Of a stretch of 64,000 bases of DNA, positions 1 to 11,471 are shown piece after piece. Numbering within the stretch: the stretch's first letter is position 1; each line of letters begins with the position of its first letter. A program made the translations under genes and the position numbers. Below the pieces are notes generated by a model. It worked only from the letters and a program-made list of their open reading frames with translations, searched no databases and was not told where the DNA came from. Source of the DNA: Oryzias latipes (Eukaryota > Chordata > Actinopteri > Beloniformes > Adrianichthyidae); the NCBI RefSeq assembly GCF_002234675.1, contig NC_019864.2:11859582-11923581 (forward strand), given 5' to 3'.

Positions 1-398
1 TGCTTAAAGTGAGTATCATCTCAAAACTAAATCAAGTTTAGAAAGTTATTTTTCATATGCTGTGTGCCTATGGATTCTGAATTTAAAATCTTTTCTCATG
101 TCTTTTACTATAATCCTGTTGTTTATAGTCCAAAATTCTTTGACTTTTATTCCTATGTTACCTGATTAAAATGAGACTTTTTAAAGAAGATTCGTGCACA
201 CATCCAATGATAAAAGTTTCTGTCTTTGAGTTTTGTATTTTTTTGTGTGTAATCACAAGGGAAGCTTTTCTGAGTATAATCCTATTTTATGTCTTTAATT
301 TTCAGACTTTCCAAGTCAAGACTGATGAAGCGAAGGTGAACAGAAGTTTCTGTTTTATTCCTTTTGGACTTATGTGAACTATTACCTAGAATAGACAG
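1..398. other. Upstream flank and likely 5' UTR of the GPCR gene
   Basis: No coding signal of its own. A pyrimidine-rich tract ending in AG at 304-305 could be the acceptor of an untranslated exon running from 306 into the GPCR start codon at 399. The first exon and promoter would then lie outside the window. The short open frames here look like chance. Confidence 0.35.
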
Positions 399-1817
399 AT
401 GTCAGATCAAGATGTCCCCTCTTCCCCCAGCCCTACTCCCTTTCTCCTCTGTGACTACAGCGACTGGTCGCCCTCCCTTTTTATCATCCCTTCAGTCTAC
501 TTGCTGGCCTTCCTGCTTGGTTGTCTTGGAAACGGCTTGGTGCTGTGGGCCTATTTGGACCGATCTGAGGGCAGGCAGACAGGGGCATGGGGCAAACAGA
601 AAAGGGAAGTCAGACAGCTCTGCTGTAGTTTCAGAACCAGGATAAAACACGCTCCCCATGGTTGTTTTTGTCCGACAAACAGATCAAATGTCACTGATTC
701 TTCAGGACAAAGCAGCAGACCCCCGTGTCCTTCCTCCAACACTCATCCTCCTCTCATCCCTCGTCCCTCCAGGTCTCTAACAGACTCCCTCATAGCCAGT
801 TTAGCGTTGGCTGACCTCTGCTTCCTTGTAACTCTCCCTCTTTGGGCAGTTTACACAGCAATGGGCTACCACTGGATCTTTGGGCAGGCTCTTTGTCAAA
901 TCAGCAGCTTCCTTACAGCTCTCAACATGTACGCCAGCGTCTTCAGCCTGAGCATGCTCAGTCTGGAGCGGTATTGGATTTTGACCGGTCGCCAGTCCTC
1001 CAGCCAGCAGCCACCACAGAGCTGGCCCTCCAGAGCTTTTTGGGTTCTCGGTGGCGTGTGGGCGGTGGCAGGTGTCCTGGCTCTTCCTGGCTTGCTGCTG
1101 CGCTCGGTCAGGGAGATCGAGCTTGAGCTGGACCCCAAAAACAGCCAGCAGCTGGACTCCAGAAATGCCATCCTTTCCTGTCAGATGGATTACTCCATAA
1201 TGATTGGATCAGAGCTGGATGACTCAGAAAAAGAGAGGATGGAGATGTTGTGGGCTTCTGCCTTGAGCATCAAATCAACTCTGTTCGGCTTCCTGCTTCC
1301 TTTTATCATCTTGCTGGTTTGCTACTGCTCTCTGGCCCAACTCCTCAGCAGACACTTTGGACGGGGCCCTGGTACTGACCGCAAACGCCAGAGGAGACTG
1401 CTCCGGGTGATTGTTACTTTAGTGCTGGCGTTCTTTCTGTGCTGGCTGCCCCTGCATGTTAATAAAACCATGGCCATGCTCCTGGAGTTTGGATTCGTCG
1501 CCTACTCCTGCTCTTTAGACCAAAGTCTGCTGGCTGCCCACCCGTATGTCACCTGTTTGGCCTACATCAACTCCTGCTTGAACCCCTTCCTGTATGCAGC
1601 CTGTGATCCATCCTTTAGGAGGAGATGCAAAGGAGCTCTCCTTACGCTGTGTGGAATATGCAGAGGAAGAGGAGAAACCAAAGCCAGCAAGATTGATGAA
1701 CCTGATGGGAAAGAGGATGGGAGCTCAACTTTTCCCATGAGGACGCAGGACACACATCGGTTAGAGGATGGGGAGGGAGAGGAGATGGTGCTTGCAGTGG
1801 CTGAGGTGGCCTTTTGA
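399..1817 (+). CDS. aplnr2: Apelin-receptor-like class A GPCR (probable apelin receptor 2)
   Basis: A seven-helix rhodopsin-family receptor expected at the plasma membrane. The frame is open from ATG 399 to TGA 1815-1817 (472 codons). The N-terminal CDYSDW motif followed by helix 1 with NGLVLW parallels CEYTDW...NGLVLW of the apelin receptor. Helix 2 has LALADL and LPLWA; helix 3 ends in ERY, a DRY variant. A Cys in extracellular loop 2 is followed by MDYS as in apelin receptors. Helix 6 has CWLP, and helix 7 ends NPFLY. Acidic N-terminal residues, an Arg after helix 4 and a Lys after helix 6 match known apelin contacts. Extracellular loop 2 is longer and more acidic than in the human receptor. 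A 66-codon insert in intracellular loop 1 (575-772) is probably a GC-AG intron; removing it gives 406 residues, close to the family's ~380. Family call is strong; the exact paralog (aplnr2 versus another aplnr) is inferred. Confidence 0.8.
   Translation: MSDQDVPSSPSPTPFLLCDYSDWSPSLFIIPSVYLLAFLLGCLGNGLVLWAYLDRSEGRQTGAWGKQKREVRQLCCSFRTRIKHAPHGCFCPTNRSNVTDSSGQSSRPPCPSSNTHPPLIPRPSRSLTDSLIASLALADLCFLVTLPLWAVYTAMGYHWIFGQALCQISSFLTALNMYASVFSLSMLSLERYWILTGRQSSSQQPPQSWPSRAFWVLGGVWAVAGVLALPGLLLRSVREIELELDPKNSQQLDSRNAILSCQMDYSIMIGSELDDSEKERMEMLWASALSIKSTLFGFLLPFIILLVCYCSLAQLLSRHFGRGPGTDRKRQRRLLRVIVTLVLAFFLCWLPLHVNKTMAMLLEFGFVAYSCSLDQSLLAAHPYVTCLAYINSCLNPFLYAACDPSFRRRCKGALLTLCGICRGRGETKASKIDEPDGKEDGSSTFPMRTQDTHRLEDGEGEEMVLAVAEVAF
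575..772 (+). other. Probable 198-bp GC-AG intron inside the GPCR gene
   Basis: The segment interrupts intracellular loop 1, where the family has only a few residues. Its 3' end is a textbook acceptor: a long C/T tract ending CCAG at 772. The only phase-compatible donor is AG|GC at 573-576. Splicing there joins DRSEG and RSLTDSLIASLALADL, which restores the family spacing. The length is a multiple of three with no in-frame stop, so retention would encode a 66-residue insert. Confidence 0.6.
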
Positions 1818-2320
1818 ACTCAAATTCTCAAAGCCACTGTACTATCTTCCTGATAAACAGGGTCATTTAAAAAAAACCTTAAAAAACAATTGTTTTTTTG
1901 TAAACATATTGACGGATAAACAGTGCATTCTTTGTTTATGATGTCACATTCTCCCCAGAAAAAAGTGTCCACTTCCTAAATTGTGACATGTGATCTGACC
2001 ATGTAATGTGTTCTATTCATTGTTTTATTTTTTAAAAATTCCTTTTTACTTAGCTTTTGTTGATGATTATTAAAATGTGTACTAATTTTTTTCTTTAAAA
2101 AACAAGATCCCAAAATGTTAATTATTTATTATTTGGTTGTCCAGAAACTACCCAAAGGTTTCTGACAACTTTGAATCACTTTTTTTTTAGGCGCAACACA
2201 AATTTAAATCGAGAAAATCAACACTAGAAATGATTTATAGGCAAGAAAAAAGAAGTTTATATTGAAACCTCAACCTCAACATAAAATATATATTTTATTT
2301 CTTTATTGAAACCTCAACCT
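1818..2320. other. GPCR 3' flank
   Basis: AT-rich, non-coding. A possible polyadenylation signal ATTAAA lies at 2069-2074. A 16-bp direct repeat (2261-2276 and 2305-2320) sits immediately before the SINE-like element. Confidence 0.4.
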
Positions 2321-2321
2321 A

Positions 2322-2674
2322 GGCTGCACGGTGGCACAGTGGTTAGCGCTCTTGCCTCACAGCGAGAAGGCCCCCAGTTCAGGTCCTGGCTGGGGGACCC
2401 GAAACAGCACATCAATGGGGGACCTTTCTGTGTCGAGTTTGCATGTTCTCCCTGTGCATGTGTGGGTTCTCTCCAGGGTTTCTGGCTTCCTCCCACCATC
2501 CAAAAACATGCTTCATAGGTCAGTTGGCAACTCTAAATTGTCCCTCGGTGTAAGTGGGTGTGTGATTGTGGCCCTGTGACAGACGGGCAGGATGTCCCCT
2601 GCCTTCACCCACAAGTGGCCAGGATAGGCTCCAGCAGCCCCGTGACCCCGAAAGGGATAAAACGGCAGAAGAAG
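2322..2674 (+). repeat. SINE-like dispersed repeat with tRNA-type promoter
   Basis: The head matches a tRNA A box (TGGCACAGTGG) followed by GTTAGCGCTC, with a degenerate B box near 2377-2388 (CAGTTCAGGTCC). The body carries the family's conserved segments around TCCAAAAACATGC, CTAAATTG and AGGATAGGCTCCAGCA, and the tail is GACCCCGAAAGGGATAA. Other copies lie at 15051-15188, 19914-19970 and 38444-38762. The family is very common in teleosts; its formal name was not checked. Confidence 0.75.
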
Positions 2675-3865
2675 ATTAACCTTAACCTCTCTGGGTAAAT
2701 CAAATTTGAAAGACATATAATATATTAGATTCCAAAAACATTTTATGTTATGAACGTAAGATTAAACTGAATCAATCTCCACTGCATTTAAAATATCTTT
2801 CATCACTGTCTGAGTTGCAATATTACAGGTTTGAAAAGTTTTGGGTGATGTTTGTTTTCAATATGTTGTTTTTTTAAGACTTGAATTAAAAATACAACAT
2901 GTAAAATGTAAAATTTTACTTTTAGTGTTAATAATAACTGACTTAAAAAAGCTGCGGTTTTGTAATCCAAGTACATGTAACTAGTGAACCATTTGGCAAA
3001 CAATATAGCAAAGATCATTGGTTAGAAACATTTTATAGATCTGTAAAAAAAAGTATATTTAAAAAAATAATTTCATGCTCACCCATTTGTTTTGCAAAAT
3101 TCAGCAGGAATTTAACAGGGTAAATTGGTGCCAAGTTGGGGAACTTTATGTGACAGTAAAATCTGGAGAGGACTTTACAGGAGAGATCAGTCTTTTTAAA
3201 AGCAAGTATATTTACAATTTATCACAAACTATAGAAAAGAAAATCCCCTGACAACTTTGATCACTGTGAAGAAAGAGAGGCAGCAGAGCATTTCCTTAAC
3301 ATGCCAATGACAAAGCTCTGACAGTTTTTTTATTCCCTGATTGAGAAAATGAAGAAGGACAATATAAAACATCAAGACTCATCTTTTTTTATACGCTTTT
3401 ACCAGAAAAAAAACCCAAACCATAATGAGATCATCATACTCTCCAGATCTGTATTGGTTGGCACGGGTTGGTTGACATCACCATGACGATCATGTTCAGC
3501 ATGTTGCTGCTGAAGTTAGCAGCCGGTATGAAGGTTGTGATTTGGTCCAAAGTTGCTTAAAATATATTTTCCTTTCAATATTGTACCCATATAAATAAAC
3601 CCATTTATTAACAATTCCATAAAATAAATGATGAAAACCTTAGTGAAAATGGGCTCTTTGGTGGCTGTTGTTGAAGGTTGTTTCTCCTTCAAAAGGCACT
3701 AAAGTTAAATGTTTCGCCGTGAGGCTGTAAACTTGGCTCACCAAACAAACTGGAAGGTTTCTACGAAATGAATGACTTCATAATTTAAAAAAGTCTTTTT
3801 TAGCTGTTCAGGGAAAAGTATTGATCTACCTGTGGTGCATTTAATTATTCAGCTTCTCCCTGTTG
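2675..3865. other. Intergenic, no gene seen
   Basis: AT-rich sequence with poly(T) and poly(A) runs and no open frame with protein-like composition. No recognisable repeat. Confidence 0.5.
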
Positions 3866-4076
3866 TAACCCTTGTGCTATCTTAGATGACCCCACCCTTA
3901 CACTGACGTGTTCTCCCTACCATGACAAAGGTGGATAAAGGTGGAAAGATTTCATGTAATCCATGGACACCAGTGAGGTTCACAAATCATTGAAGACAAA
4001 AGGTTCAGAGCACTGTCTAGTGGGTCTAGATGACCCAACTCCAAATGGTAAAGTGCCTAGGAAAGCACAAGGGTTA
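3866..4076 (+). mobile_element. TA-flanked MITE, copy 1 (orientation A)
   Basis: Starts TAACCCTTGTGCTATC and ends in its inverse, with one mismatch in the right end (GAAAGCACAAGGGTTA). Length is about 211 bp with no transposase. A TA at each outer edge fits insertion into TA, as for Tc1/mariner-type elements. Orientation A means the end followed by TTAGATGACCCC comes first. Confidence 0.85.
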
Positions 4077-5778
4077 GGAATGTATATTTTTTACCTAAAA
4101 AAGACATAATTGCACACACATAATTCATATATTTTTGCCATACAAGCCTCGAATAAATAGTGTTTTTTATTATGTCATTCTAAACCCCCAGAATGCTATT
4201 TGTTAATGTGTTTAGATATTCTCTGGAAAATGTTTAGCTGGTAAACTGAAGACTACCTCATAGAGAGATTAAAAGTCTTCCTTTAAGCATATTATGTAGC
4301 ATTTATTTATCATTTATTCGTTTAGGTTCACAGTCTGATGGAGTGACTCTACTCACAGAGCATTATGCACCCTCTGCCTTTGATATGAAGACCCAGCCAA
4401 ATAAATAAGTCTCTCATTAAACATGAATTGAATTTTGATTGAGTTTTTTTTTATTAATAGGATTAAAGTTCAACTTATGACACTCCTCCTTATTTTTTAT
4501 AAAGAAATGTCACTTTTTCACTCACTGTTATCCTATCGAAAATAACAAGGACAGTTTTTCAGAGGAAATAAAATTGATTTATTCATTTCTAACCCTGACA
4601 CATTACTAAATACTTTAACACAAGTCAATGCAGTGATGATTTGATTGTGATCTTTTAAAAGAGGGCAGTGTTGTCTGCTTGTTGGCGAATTTGAAACTTT
4701 TTATCAACTGCACCAATACCTAAGAAAGACCACTCTCACTAAAACCTAAAGGTGATGATGTAACATATATAACCCTGCGCCTCATATTGGTGGAGGACAA
4801 ACACCACACCACATCTCTTTGGGCTTTGAGACACAAATTACATTTTCAAGTCTCAATAATCGAATGGTTCAAGACTAGTTGATTTACTAATTTAAACGAA
4901 AATACCCTATGAAGAAAATGCAGACATGATTTGGCAACATAGTCTTATGAACCAATGAAAATTTTTTTTGTTTGAGTTTAATGGGTTTATGATTTAAAAT
5001 AAAAACACATTAGCTTGTATCAATAAACCTGAAATTCAAAAAATTGTCCAGTTCTTTGAACATAAGGGGCTTATTTACAAGTTCCCAGCCTCCTGTAGGA
5101 AGAATTTTTCAATAATAGGAATATACAACCCAAAAAAAACAGTTTTTGAAGAGTTTCTAGAACTGGGTTGGGCCGTGTGTGTGTGTGTGAGTAGATTTTG
5201 TTGTGTTGACTGGTGGGTGCCGCTCCCAAGGTCCTCAGTAATCTTATATTAGATTTCTATGGCTTCATCAGTTTTGGCTGAAGGGGAAGTCTCAGAGAGA
5301 TACAGAGTTAAAACAGAGATTGAACAAAATATGTATTAATAATGAAGATAGTTGCAGCCTTAGCTGAATTCAGACTATTGAACTAATCAAACCGAATTGG
5401 ACTAATTAAGCCGATTTGCAAATTTTTAGATTAGGGAAGGACACCACCTAAATGAACCCACACATTTACAAGGAGAAGATGAGAAGATTTGCTCTACGTC
5501 ACACCTACTGGTAACCCATCAGAAATGCGATGCATAAACAGACCTGTAGCCTCCTTCTCCCAGCAGGCCTTGCTTCTTTGCTGCAGAGACACACCAAATA
5601 CATTCAGTTGTGACTGAGGAAAAAGTAATTCAGCAGGATGTGAATGTGCTCCTTCACTGATTAAGAAACCTCACCATTATTTTCACCTTCAAATGGGTCT
5701 CCACTGCTGGTCTCTGATTCATCCTCACTTGTTTGGCTGCTTGGACCATCGAATGAAGACCGGTTCAGCCAACTTGTC
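4077..5778. other. Intergenic, no gene seen
   Basis: AT-rich single-copy-looking sequence. Contains a short TG run near 5178-5190. No supported coding region. Confidence 0.5.
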
Positions 5779-6653
5779 CACTCAAAAAAAGGAAATTACC
5801 AGCCAATTAGGTTAACGAAAAAGTAACTTGTCATTTCAACCAGAAAATTTTATGTTTGTAAATCTTACGTGAATGAATCATGTCGATTGTACATAAAAAT
5901 AATCCATTTAAAAGTTACTAATTTCAATCATGTTGATCCAACATGATACCATTAAATTGGATACATTAGTAATCGCAAGGAATTGTGGGATACCATTTTC
6001 TTTGTCTATCTGGGCAGATTGGGCTCTAAGTGTGAGGTTTTTTCCATGGGTTTTATTGTCTAGCTGTTTTACTCTGTTTTAACTAGTGATTTAAACTTTT
6101 ATGTTTATTTATTTTTTGCACCATGAGTTAAAGTTTGGTAGAGGATGATGACCAACCCCCTTGTGTGACAAATTGGTAATGTTCCAATACTTGACACGGA
6201 GTTCATGGTATTTGAGCTCCTGCCTTGTGATGTGGGACTTTGCTGAGTAATTCATGTCGTTGATGTGAAAATTAAAAAACCCATTGGTTGTAACTTTGGA
6301 ACAACATATCGATTACAGATGAATAAATAAAATTAAAGAAAAAAATAGAAATTTAAGTTAAATAAACTTAATTTGCTTAGGTGTGACCAATTGAAGTGAT
6401 TCAATTAAGTTGGATCAATTTTTTTCTTTTTAGAGTGAGCAACAATATTAATTAAAGTTGGGTGCAACTGCTCTATTTAAATTGAATCAACTTAAATTTA
6501 TTAGTTTGAACCTAAATACATTAAGTTGACCCAACCTAAATATATTAAGTAGGACCAACATGATTCATTTTTGTTCAAGTAACGCAATCTAATCATGTGG
6601 AAATCCTTTCCATAATTTTTTTATGTTCATTCAAAGTGAACGTTTTTTGAGTG
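5779..6653. mobile_element. Non-autonomous DNA element with CACTCAAAAAA ends
   Basis: The left end CACTCAAAAAA (5779-5789) is matched inverted by TTTTTTGAGTG at 6643-6653. Both edges are flanked by TGTC, a possible 4-bp target duplication. Copies of a subterminal motif like AAGTTGACCCAAC or its complement recur near both ends (for example around 5931-5947, 6404-6418, 6522-6536 and 6548-6562). No transposase frame was found in its 875 bp. Superfamily is uncertain. Confidence 0.6.
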
Positions 6654-6861
6654 TGTCCGCGGAGAAGAGCTGCTTTCTTGTGAAGATCTGGCCTCTGAAG
6701 AAGATCTTCCACTATCTGAAGAACTGCTACCGTCTGAAGATGAGAAGAAGAGCAGACACATGTATTAGACACTATAGCTAAACAAAAAGTTACCCCAGAA
6801 TGAAAGGATTCCTTATTTCTGAGGGACAAACTTGAAAAAAGCAGAACTTTTCAAATCTCTG

Positions 6862-7072
6862 TAACCCTTGTGCTATCCTAGGCACTTTACAAATTGGAGT
6901 TGGGTCATCTAGACCCACTAGACAGTGCTCTGAACCTTTTTTCTTCAATGATTTGTGATCTTCACTGGTGTCCGTGGATTACATGAAATCTTGTCACCTT
7001 TATCCACCTTTGTCATGGTATGGGGAACACGTCAATGTAAGGGTGGGGTCATCTAAGATAGCACAAGGGTTA
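6862..7072 (-). mobile_element. TA-flanked MITE, copy 2 (orientation B)
   Basis: Same element as at 3866-4076 in the opposite orientation, with intact 16-bp inverted ends and TA at both edges. Confidence 0.88.
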
Positions 7073-7429
7073 AAACAGGATTGATTTAAAGACATGCAGA
7101 CACGTTTGTTGATTGTATGAAGTGGATTACATTAGCAGATTTCTGTTCAGGTCCAGCAGTCCAGAATACAGGATGTCCGGGAGGATGGGGATGCAATAAA
7201 CCTTCACGTGACACGGGAAAGGAAGTCTTACTTGATCAGACACACAACTTTATGATTTTTGCTTATAAAGCTAAATCTGTGTCATATCTGCTGCACCTGG
7301 AGGGGAACTAGGGATTTGTCATGAATGTCTTGAGCAGAAGGTTGTAGACTTGTCTACCAAAGATGTTTGCTGAGCTGAGATTCTTTAGACCATTAAAATG
7401 ATTGTCTGTTCAGATGTTTGATCCCATGT

Positions 7430-7625
7430 TGATTTTGTAGGTTTGCCCACCTAAAAAGGAAAAAAAATCCTAATGGTAGGTTCATTTCAACTGTAAGAGA
7501 TGGAAAATCAAGATTTCTACTTTAAAGATTTGATATCAATTTATTTACTCTTCACTGAGGAAAATAAGTATTTGACCCCCATTACGAGTTCTGGTTCACG
7601 CAACCAGTTGGACTGATCTAAACAT
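7430..7625. mobile_element. Tc1-like transposon end, remnant
   Basis: The segments GTTTGCCCAC, ATGGTAGGTTCATTT and AATAAGTATTTGACCCCC, in this order and spacing, match the untranslated end region of a fish Tc1 family as I remember it. No transposase follows. Edges are approximate. The 350 bp before it (7073-7430) hold no recognised feature. Confidence 0.6.
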
Positions 7626-7804
7626 GTCATTTTAATTTATTGTTAATTTAGTTTAATTTAATTTAATGTCTATGTAATATTATTTTAATTTTGTTATTTT
7701 TGTAATCCTTAAAAAGCATTTATGGATAACATGTTACTCTTAGTCAATAATCTTATAGATATTGACTCATAAATTGGGGGGACTTTTTGCTGGAGGGTCC
7801 GCCC

Positions 7805-7832
7805 CCCCTCCCCCTTAGCTCCGCCCCTGGGG
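7805..7832. mobile_element. Possible hAT right end
   Basis: TTAGCTCCGCCCCTG resembles the inverse of a hAT terminus beginning CAGGGGCGGAGC. No matching left end or target duplication was found, so this is at most a fragment. Confidence 0.3.
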
Positions 7833-7939
7833 AAAAACATCCTCACCTTGATGTGAGCAGCGTTTGCCTGTAGAGGGCGCTGTGGTTGCAGCAGAGTGGC
7901 TCTTCTCCTTCACGTGTTGGTTGCTCATGCGTGTGCGTG

Positions 7940-8070
7940 GATCTCCAGCCTCTCTGCGTGACGGTGCCTCGGTGCTCGCCCGCCTGCCGGGGCGGGGCGG
8001 GAGCGCGCGGCGTGAGGATCTCTCCATGAGGGCGCGCGCGCGTCTCGGACACTGACACTCCATCAGCGAG
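7940..8070 (+). promoter_or_regulatory. parvb: CpG-rich promoter of parvb with GC boxes
   Basis: A short, strongly CpG-rich island in otherwise AT-rich DNA directly before the parvb start codon. It includes GGGGCGGGGCGGG (7989-8001), an Sp1-type GC box, and runs of GCGCGC. No TATA box is apparent, as expected for a broadly expressed gene. Confidence 0.65.
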
Positions 8071-8071
8071 C

Positions 8072-8635
8072 ATGCAGTCCAGCAAGATGAAAAAGGACGA
8101 GTCCTTTCTCGGAAAACTAGGAGGCAGCCTGGTCCGGAAGAAAAAGAATAAAGAAGGTAGGTCAGCTGGAGCAGAACCGTTATTTCCCACATGTCTGTCG
8201 CGGGTAAAAAGGCCGTCACTCTCTCTGATGATGTGTTTCTGTCCATGGTGCTGCTACAGACACAGGCTTTACACAACCTCATACAGAAAACACTCTCATC
8301 TTCTCTTATTGATTGATTGATTTATTGGTCATCAGGCTCCACAAAGTAAAGAAGTTGTTGACATCATTGATGCTGTTTGTTTTAGACAACAGCAAAACCT
8401 TTAGGCATCCAGCATGAAGTTAAAACATATAAATAGATCACACACACGCACACACACACGCGCGCGGCTGCCTGATTCTGGATTCCAAGTGTATAAAGAT
8501 AAGGCGGCAGGAGTCTAACTTGTTTTGTTTGTGGAGAGTTTAAACTGCTTCCCTGACTGCTGTGTTACAGCTGGTTTGTGTCACCCCCACAGAGAGTGAC
8601 CGGTTAGGCGGAGGGTTGCTAAACACATTTCCTTG

Positions 8636-8676
<41 letters not shown>

Positions 8677-11431
8677 GGTGGGTGGGTGGGTGGGTGTGTG
8701 TGTGTGTGTGTGAATGAGTGATAGGCATGTGTTTGTAATTTCCATTCTTAGCTGGACCACCAGAAGAGCATTTGAGTCATTTGAACTGTTTGGAACCTCA
8801 TTTCATTCAGTTCTTGACCTTTCATCTTTATTGATTCTCCTCATTTACAAACTTTTGGATTTTTTTGGAAGTGTGTGGAAGTTTTATCAAACATAAAGAC
8901 TATATTGATAGTGTGTGGCTGGGTAAGGGCAGTCCTCTGTACTCAGAAACTGTTTAAACCAGGGGTGGGCAAACTACGGCCCCGGGGCTGTATGTGGCCC
9001 ACTGCGCCCCCAAACTGTTATTTACCCCAACACAATAAATAAAATTACATTTGTTTAGGTCCAGAAAGTTACTCTGCATCCATGTGGTGTTGGATGATTT
9101 GTTGTTTTTCTCATGTTCATGTGTGTTTTCCAAGTTGGAAAGTCCAACACCCCATAAATGCAGCATTTCTCTAATTTTGCGTTTTTCCCTGAGGGACATC
9201 AACCCATTGGTGCAATTGACACTAAAATGGAAACAAAAGACGCAGTTTTGAAATAAAAACTCCAAAATGTTGTTGTCATGCTTTTTTGTTTTTTTTTTCA
9301 CTTGTGGTGCTTTAAATTTGTAAAATGAAACACCCAGACGGACGACTTACACAAACGAATCCTCACTGATAGAGTTGTATTGAAGCACTCATGAACGCTC
9401 CTGAGCTTGTTGATGAGAAAACCATTATTTGGCATCACACTGGACTAATGGCGGTTTTCTTTCTCTCTATCCTGTTAAACTCAGAGGAAGCCTGCATCTG
9501 TCTGACAACATACAGTCTGTGTGTCAGCAGCAGACAATGCCATTATAGTTTATCAGGAAGTTTGGGCAGTTTTTTCATATCTATTTTAGCAGGATGGTTT
9601 AAAATACTGAAAACAGTTGAAGTGAAGACTGTTAGAAGGATGGATGCAGATAAAAGTGAGTCCTTTTTTATTTATTCGCCTTTTTAAACAAATTCTTTTC
9701 TAGGAATTAAAATATTACAAATACATTTTTTGTTACCAAACAGTCCAAAAGATTTTGTTTTATTTGTGTTTTTTTTTATTGTTGTACATAAATAGAGAAA
9801 ATTCAGCATCATCTTGACTATCACATATTTTTAACTTCTTATACTTGATCAATTTATGCTATGAAGATTTTTGCAACAGTGTTATGTCTGTTTTACTGAT
9901 ATAATATTATTTTTTAACCATACAGAGGATTTTTCTAATGAAAATAATCTGTATATATTTTAGATAACTAATCTGCATTTGTTATGTTGATTTCTAAAAT
10001 AGTTATTTTTTACATAGTATTTTAAGTAATTCATCTTAGTCATGTGCTTTATTGATACACAAGGATTCTTAATTCTGTCTGATAAAGTTATGAACCGGAT
10101 ATTGAGATTGGGATTATATAAATTTGCTTCCTTCCACTCCCTTTCAAGCAATATTTAATTTTATTTCTAATTAACCTAAGTTTGATACGTCATTGTATGA
10201 ATGTATAACTGATGATTGTAATGTTTTTGTGTACTATTCTTATTTGATTGCTTGAAAAAAAACAAAAAAAAAATGAAATTATTGCTTAAAATACGCCTAT
10301 AGACCTCTTGTTTCCTTAAATGAGCAATCCAATGAAAACAGTGTTTTTAGTCTTTTAACTTGTTCTTGTAGCATTTTTCTGATTATGGAGGACGTATAGA
10401 AAAGAATTTAAACTTAAAACTGAATTTCTGAGTATTTCTTTATTCAAATCGTGCTGAATCAGGAGCAAATGAAAAAATACCGTGTGGAAAAACCTCTCAG
10501 TTGTGACGTAGAAATAGCGATGGGTGGGCCAAAAAGAGACAAAGGAGACAAAGACAAAAGAGCTCATCGTGGACTGAAAGGAAGGAGAGAAGAGGCTGGC
10601 ATGGCCATGAGGAATCCAAACAAACTGGACCCAAACAAGCAAACCATTACAGTTAGGAACAAGAGTTTCAAAGGCTGCAAAGCTTTTATCTCTAGCTTAT
10701 TCAAAAATATGGACACAAATGTAAATGACTTGATATTGGCTAAACGCTGCTTCAGTATCATCACTTGGCCGCTGTTCCCCACTGACATGCCGGCGTCAGT
10801 GTTAATGTCCACAACTATATTTAAGCTCCAGGCTGTCTTCTCTATTCTGTCGCATTATTTTTATCCCTTCCCCACCACCTCTGCACTAGTAAACCTGCTT
10901 CTAGAACCTTACAGAAACAGGTCGATCCTAATCAACTTAATGCTTCATTTTATACTCAGAGGCATCTGGAATGCAAATGGCATCTCACAGTTCTTTAGGG
11001 TCAGCACTCAAAGTCCAGGAGGACAGCATCTTCTGTGAATGTGTGACAGCTTCAAGATGAATGCGCTTAAATTCGATTTAGTGACATCTTCTTAAAGGAT
11101 GCGGAGTCGGGGCCTGATTGATTAGCAGCAACATCGTAAAGACCGCGCTCATCCGCAGGGCGGATTTCCTCGCAACACTGTTTCTGCAGGTGAAAAATGT
11201 TCAGATCTGACAGGTTTTAAGTGTAAGAATTCCTCATGATAGATACATAGATAAATTGCAGTATGCACTGTGACATGAGGGGCCATCACGCCACCTGTGA
11301 TTGGCCCCTGTGTTGTCATGATGCCCCCCCCCCCTCAGATACTCCTGTAACTGGAGCGCAGAGGTGGGGTGGTGGTTTGTGACAGAAATAAACACGTGAT
11401 GACGCCCCCGCCACTGCTCAGCTGCACTGAC

Positions 11432-11471
<40 letters not shown>

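Noticed and set aside
8540..8728. His/Thr/Pro-rich 62-codon frame
   Set aside because: It is the translation of the TG/GGTG microsatellite on the minus strand.
10451..11038. 195-codon open frame in parvb intron 1
   Set aside because: Overlaps a dispersed repeat at its 5' end, has no recognisable domain or biased composition, and lies inside an intron on the same strand.
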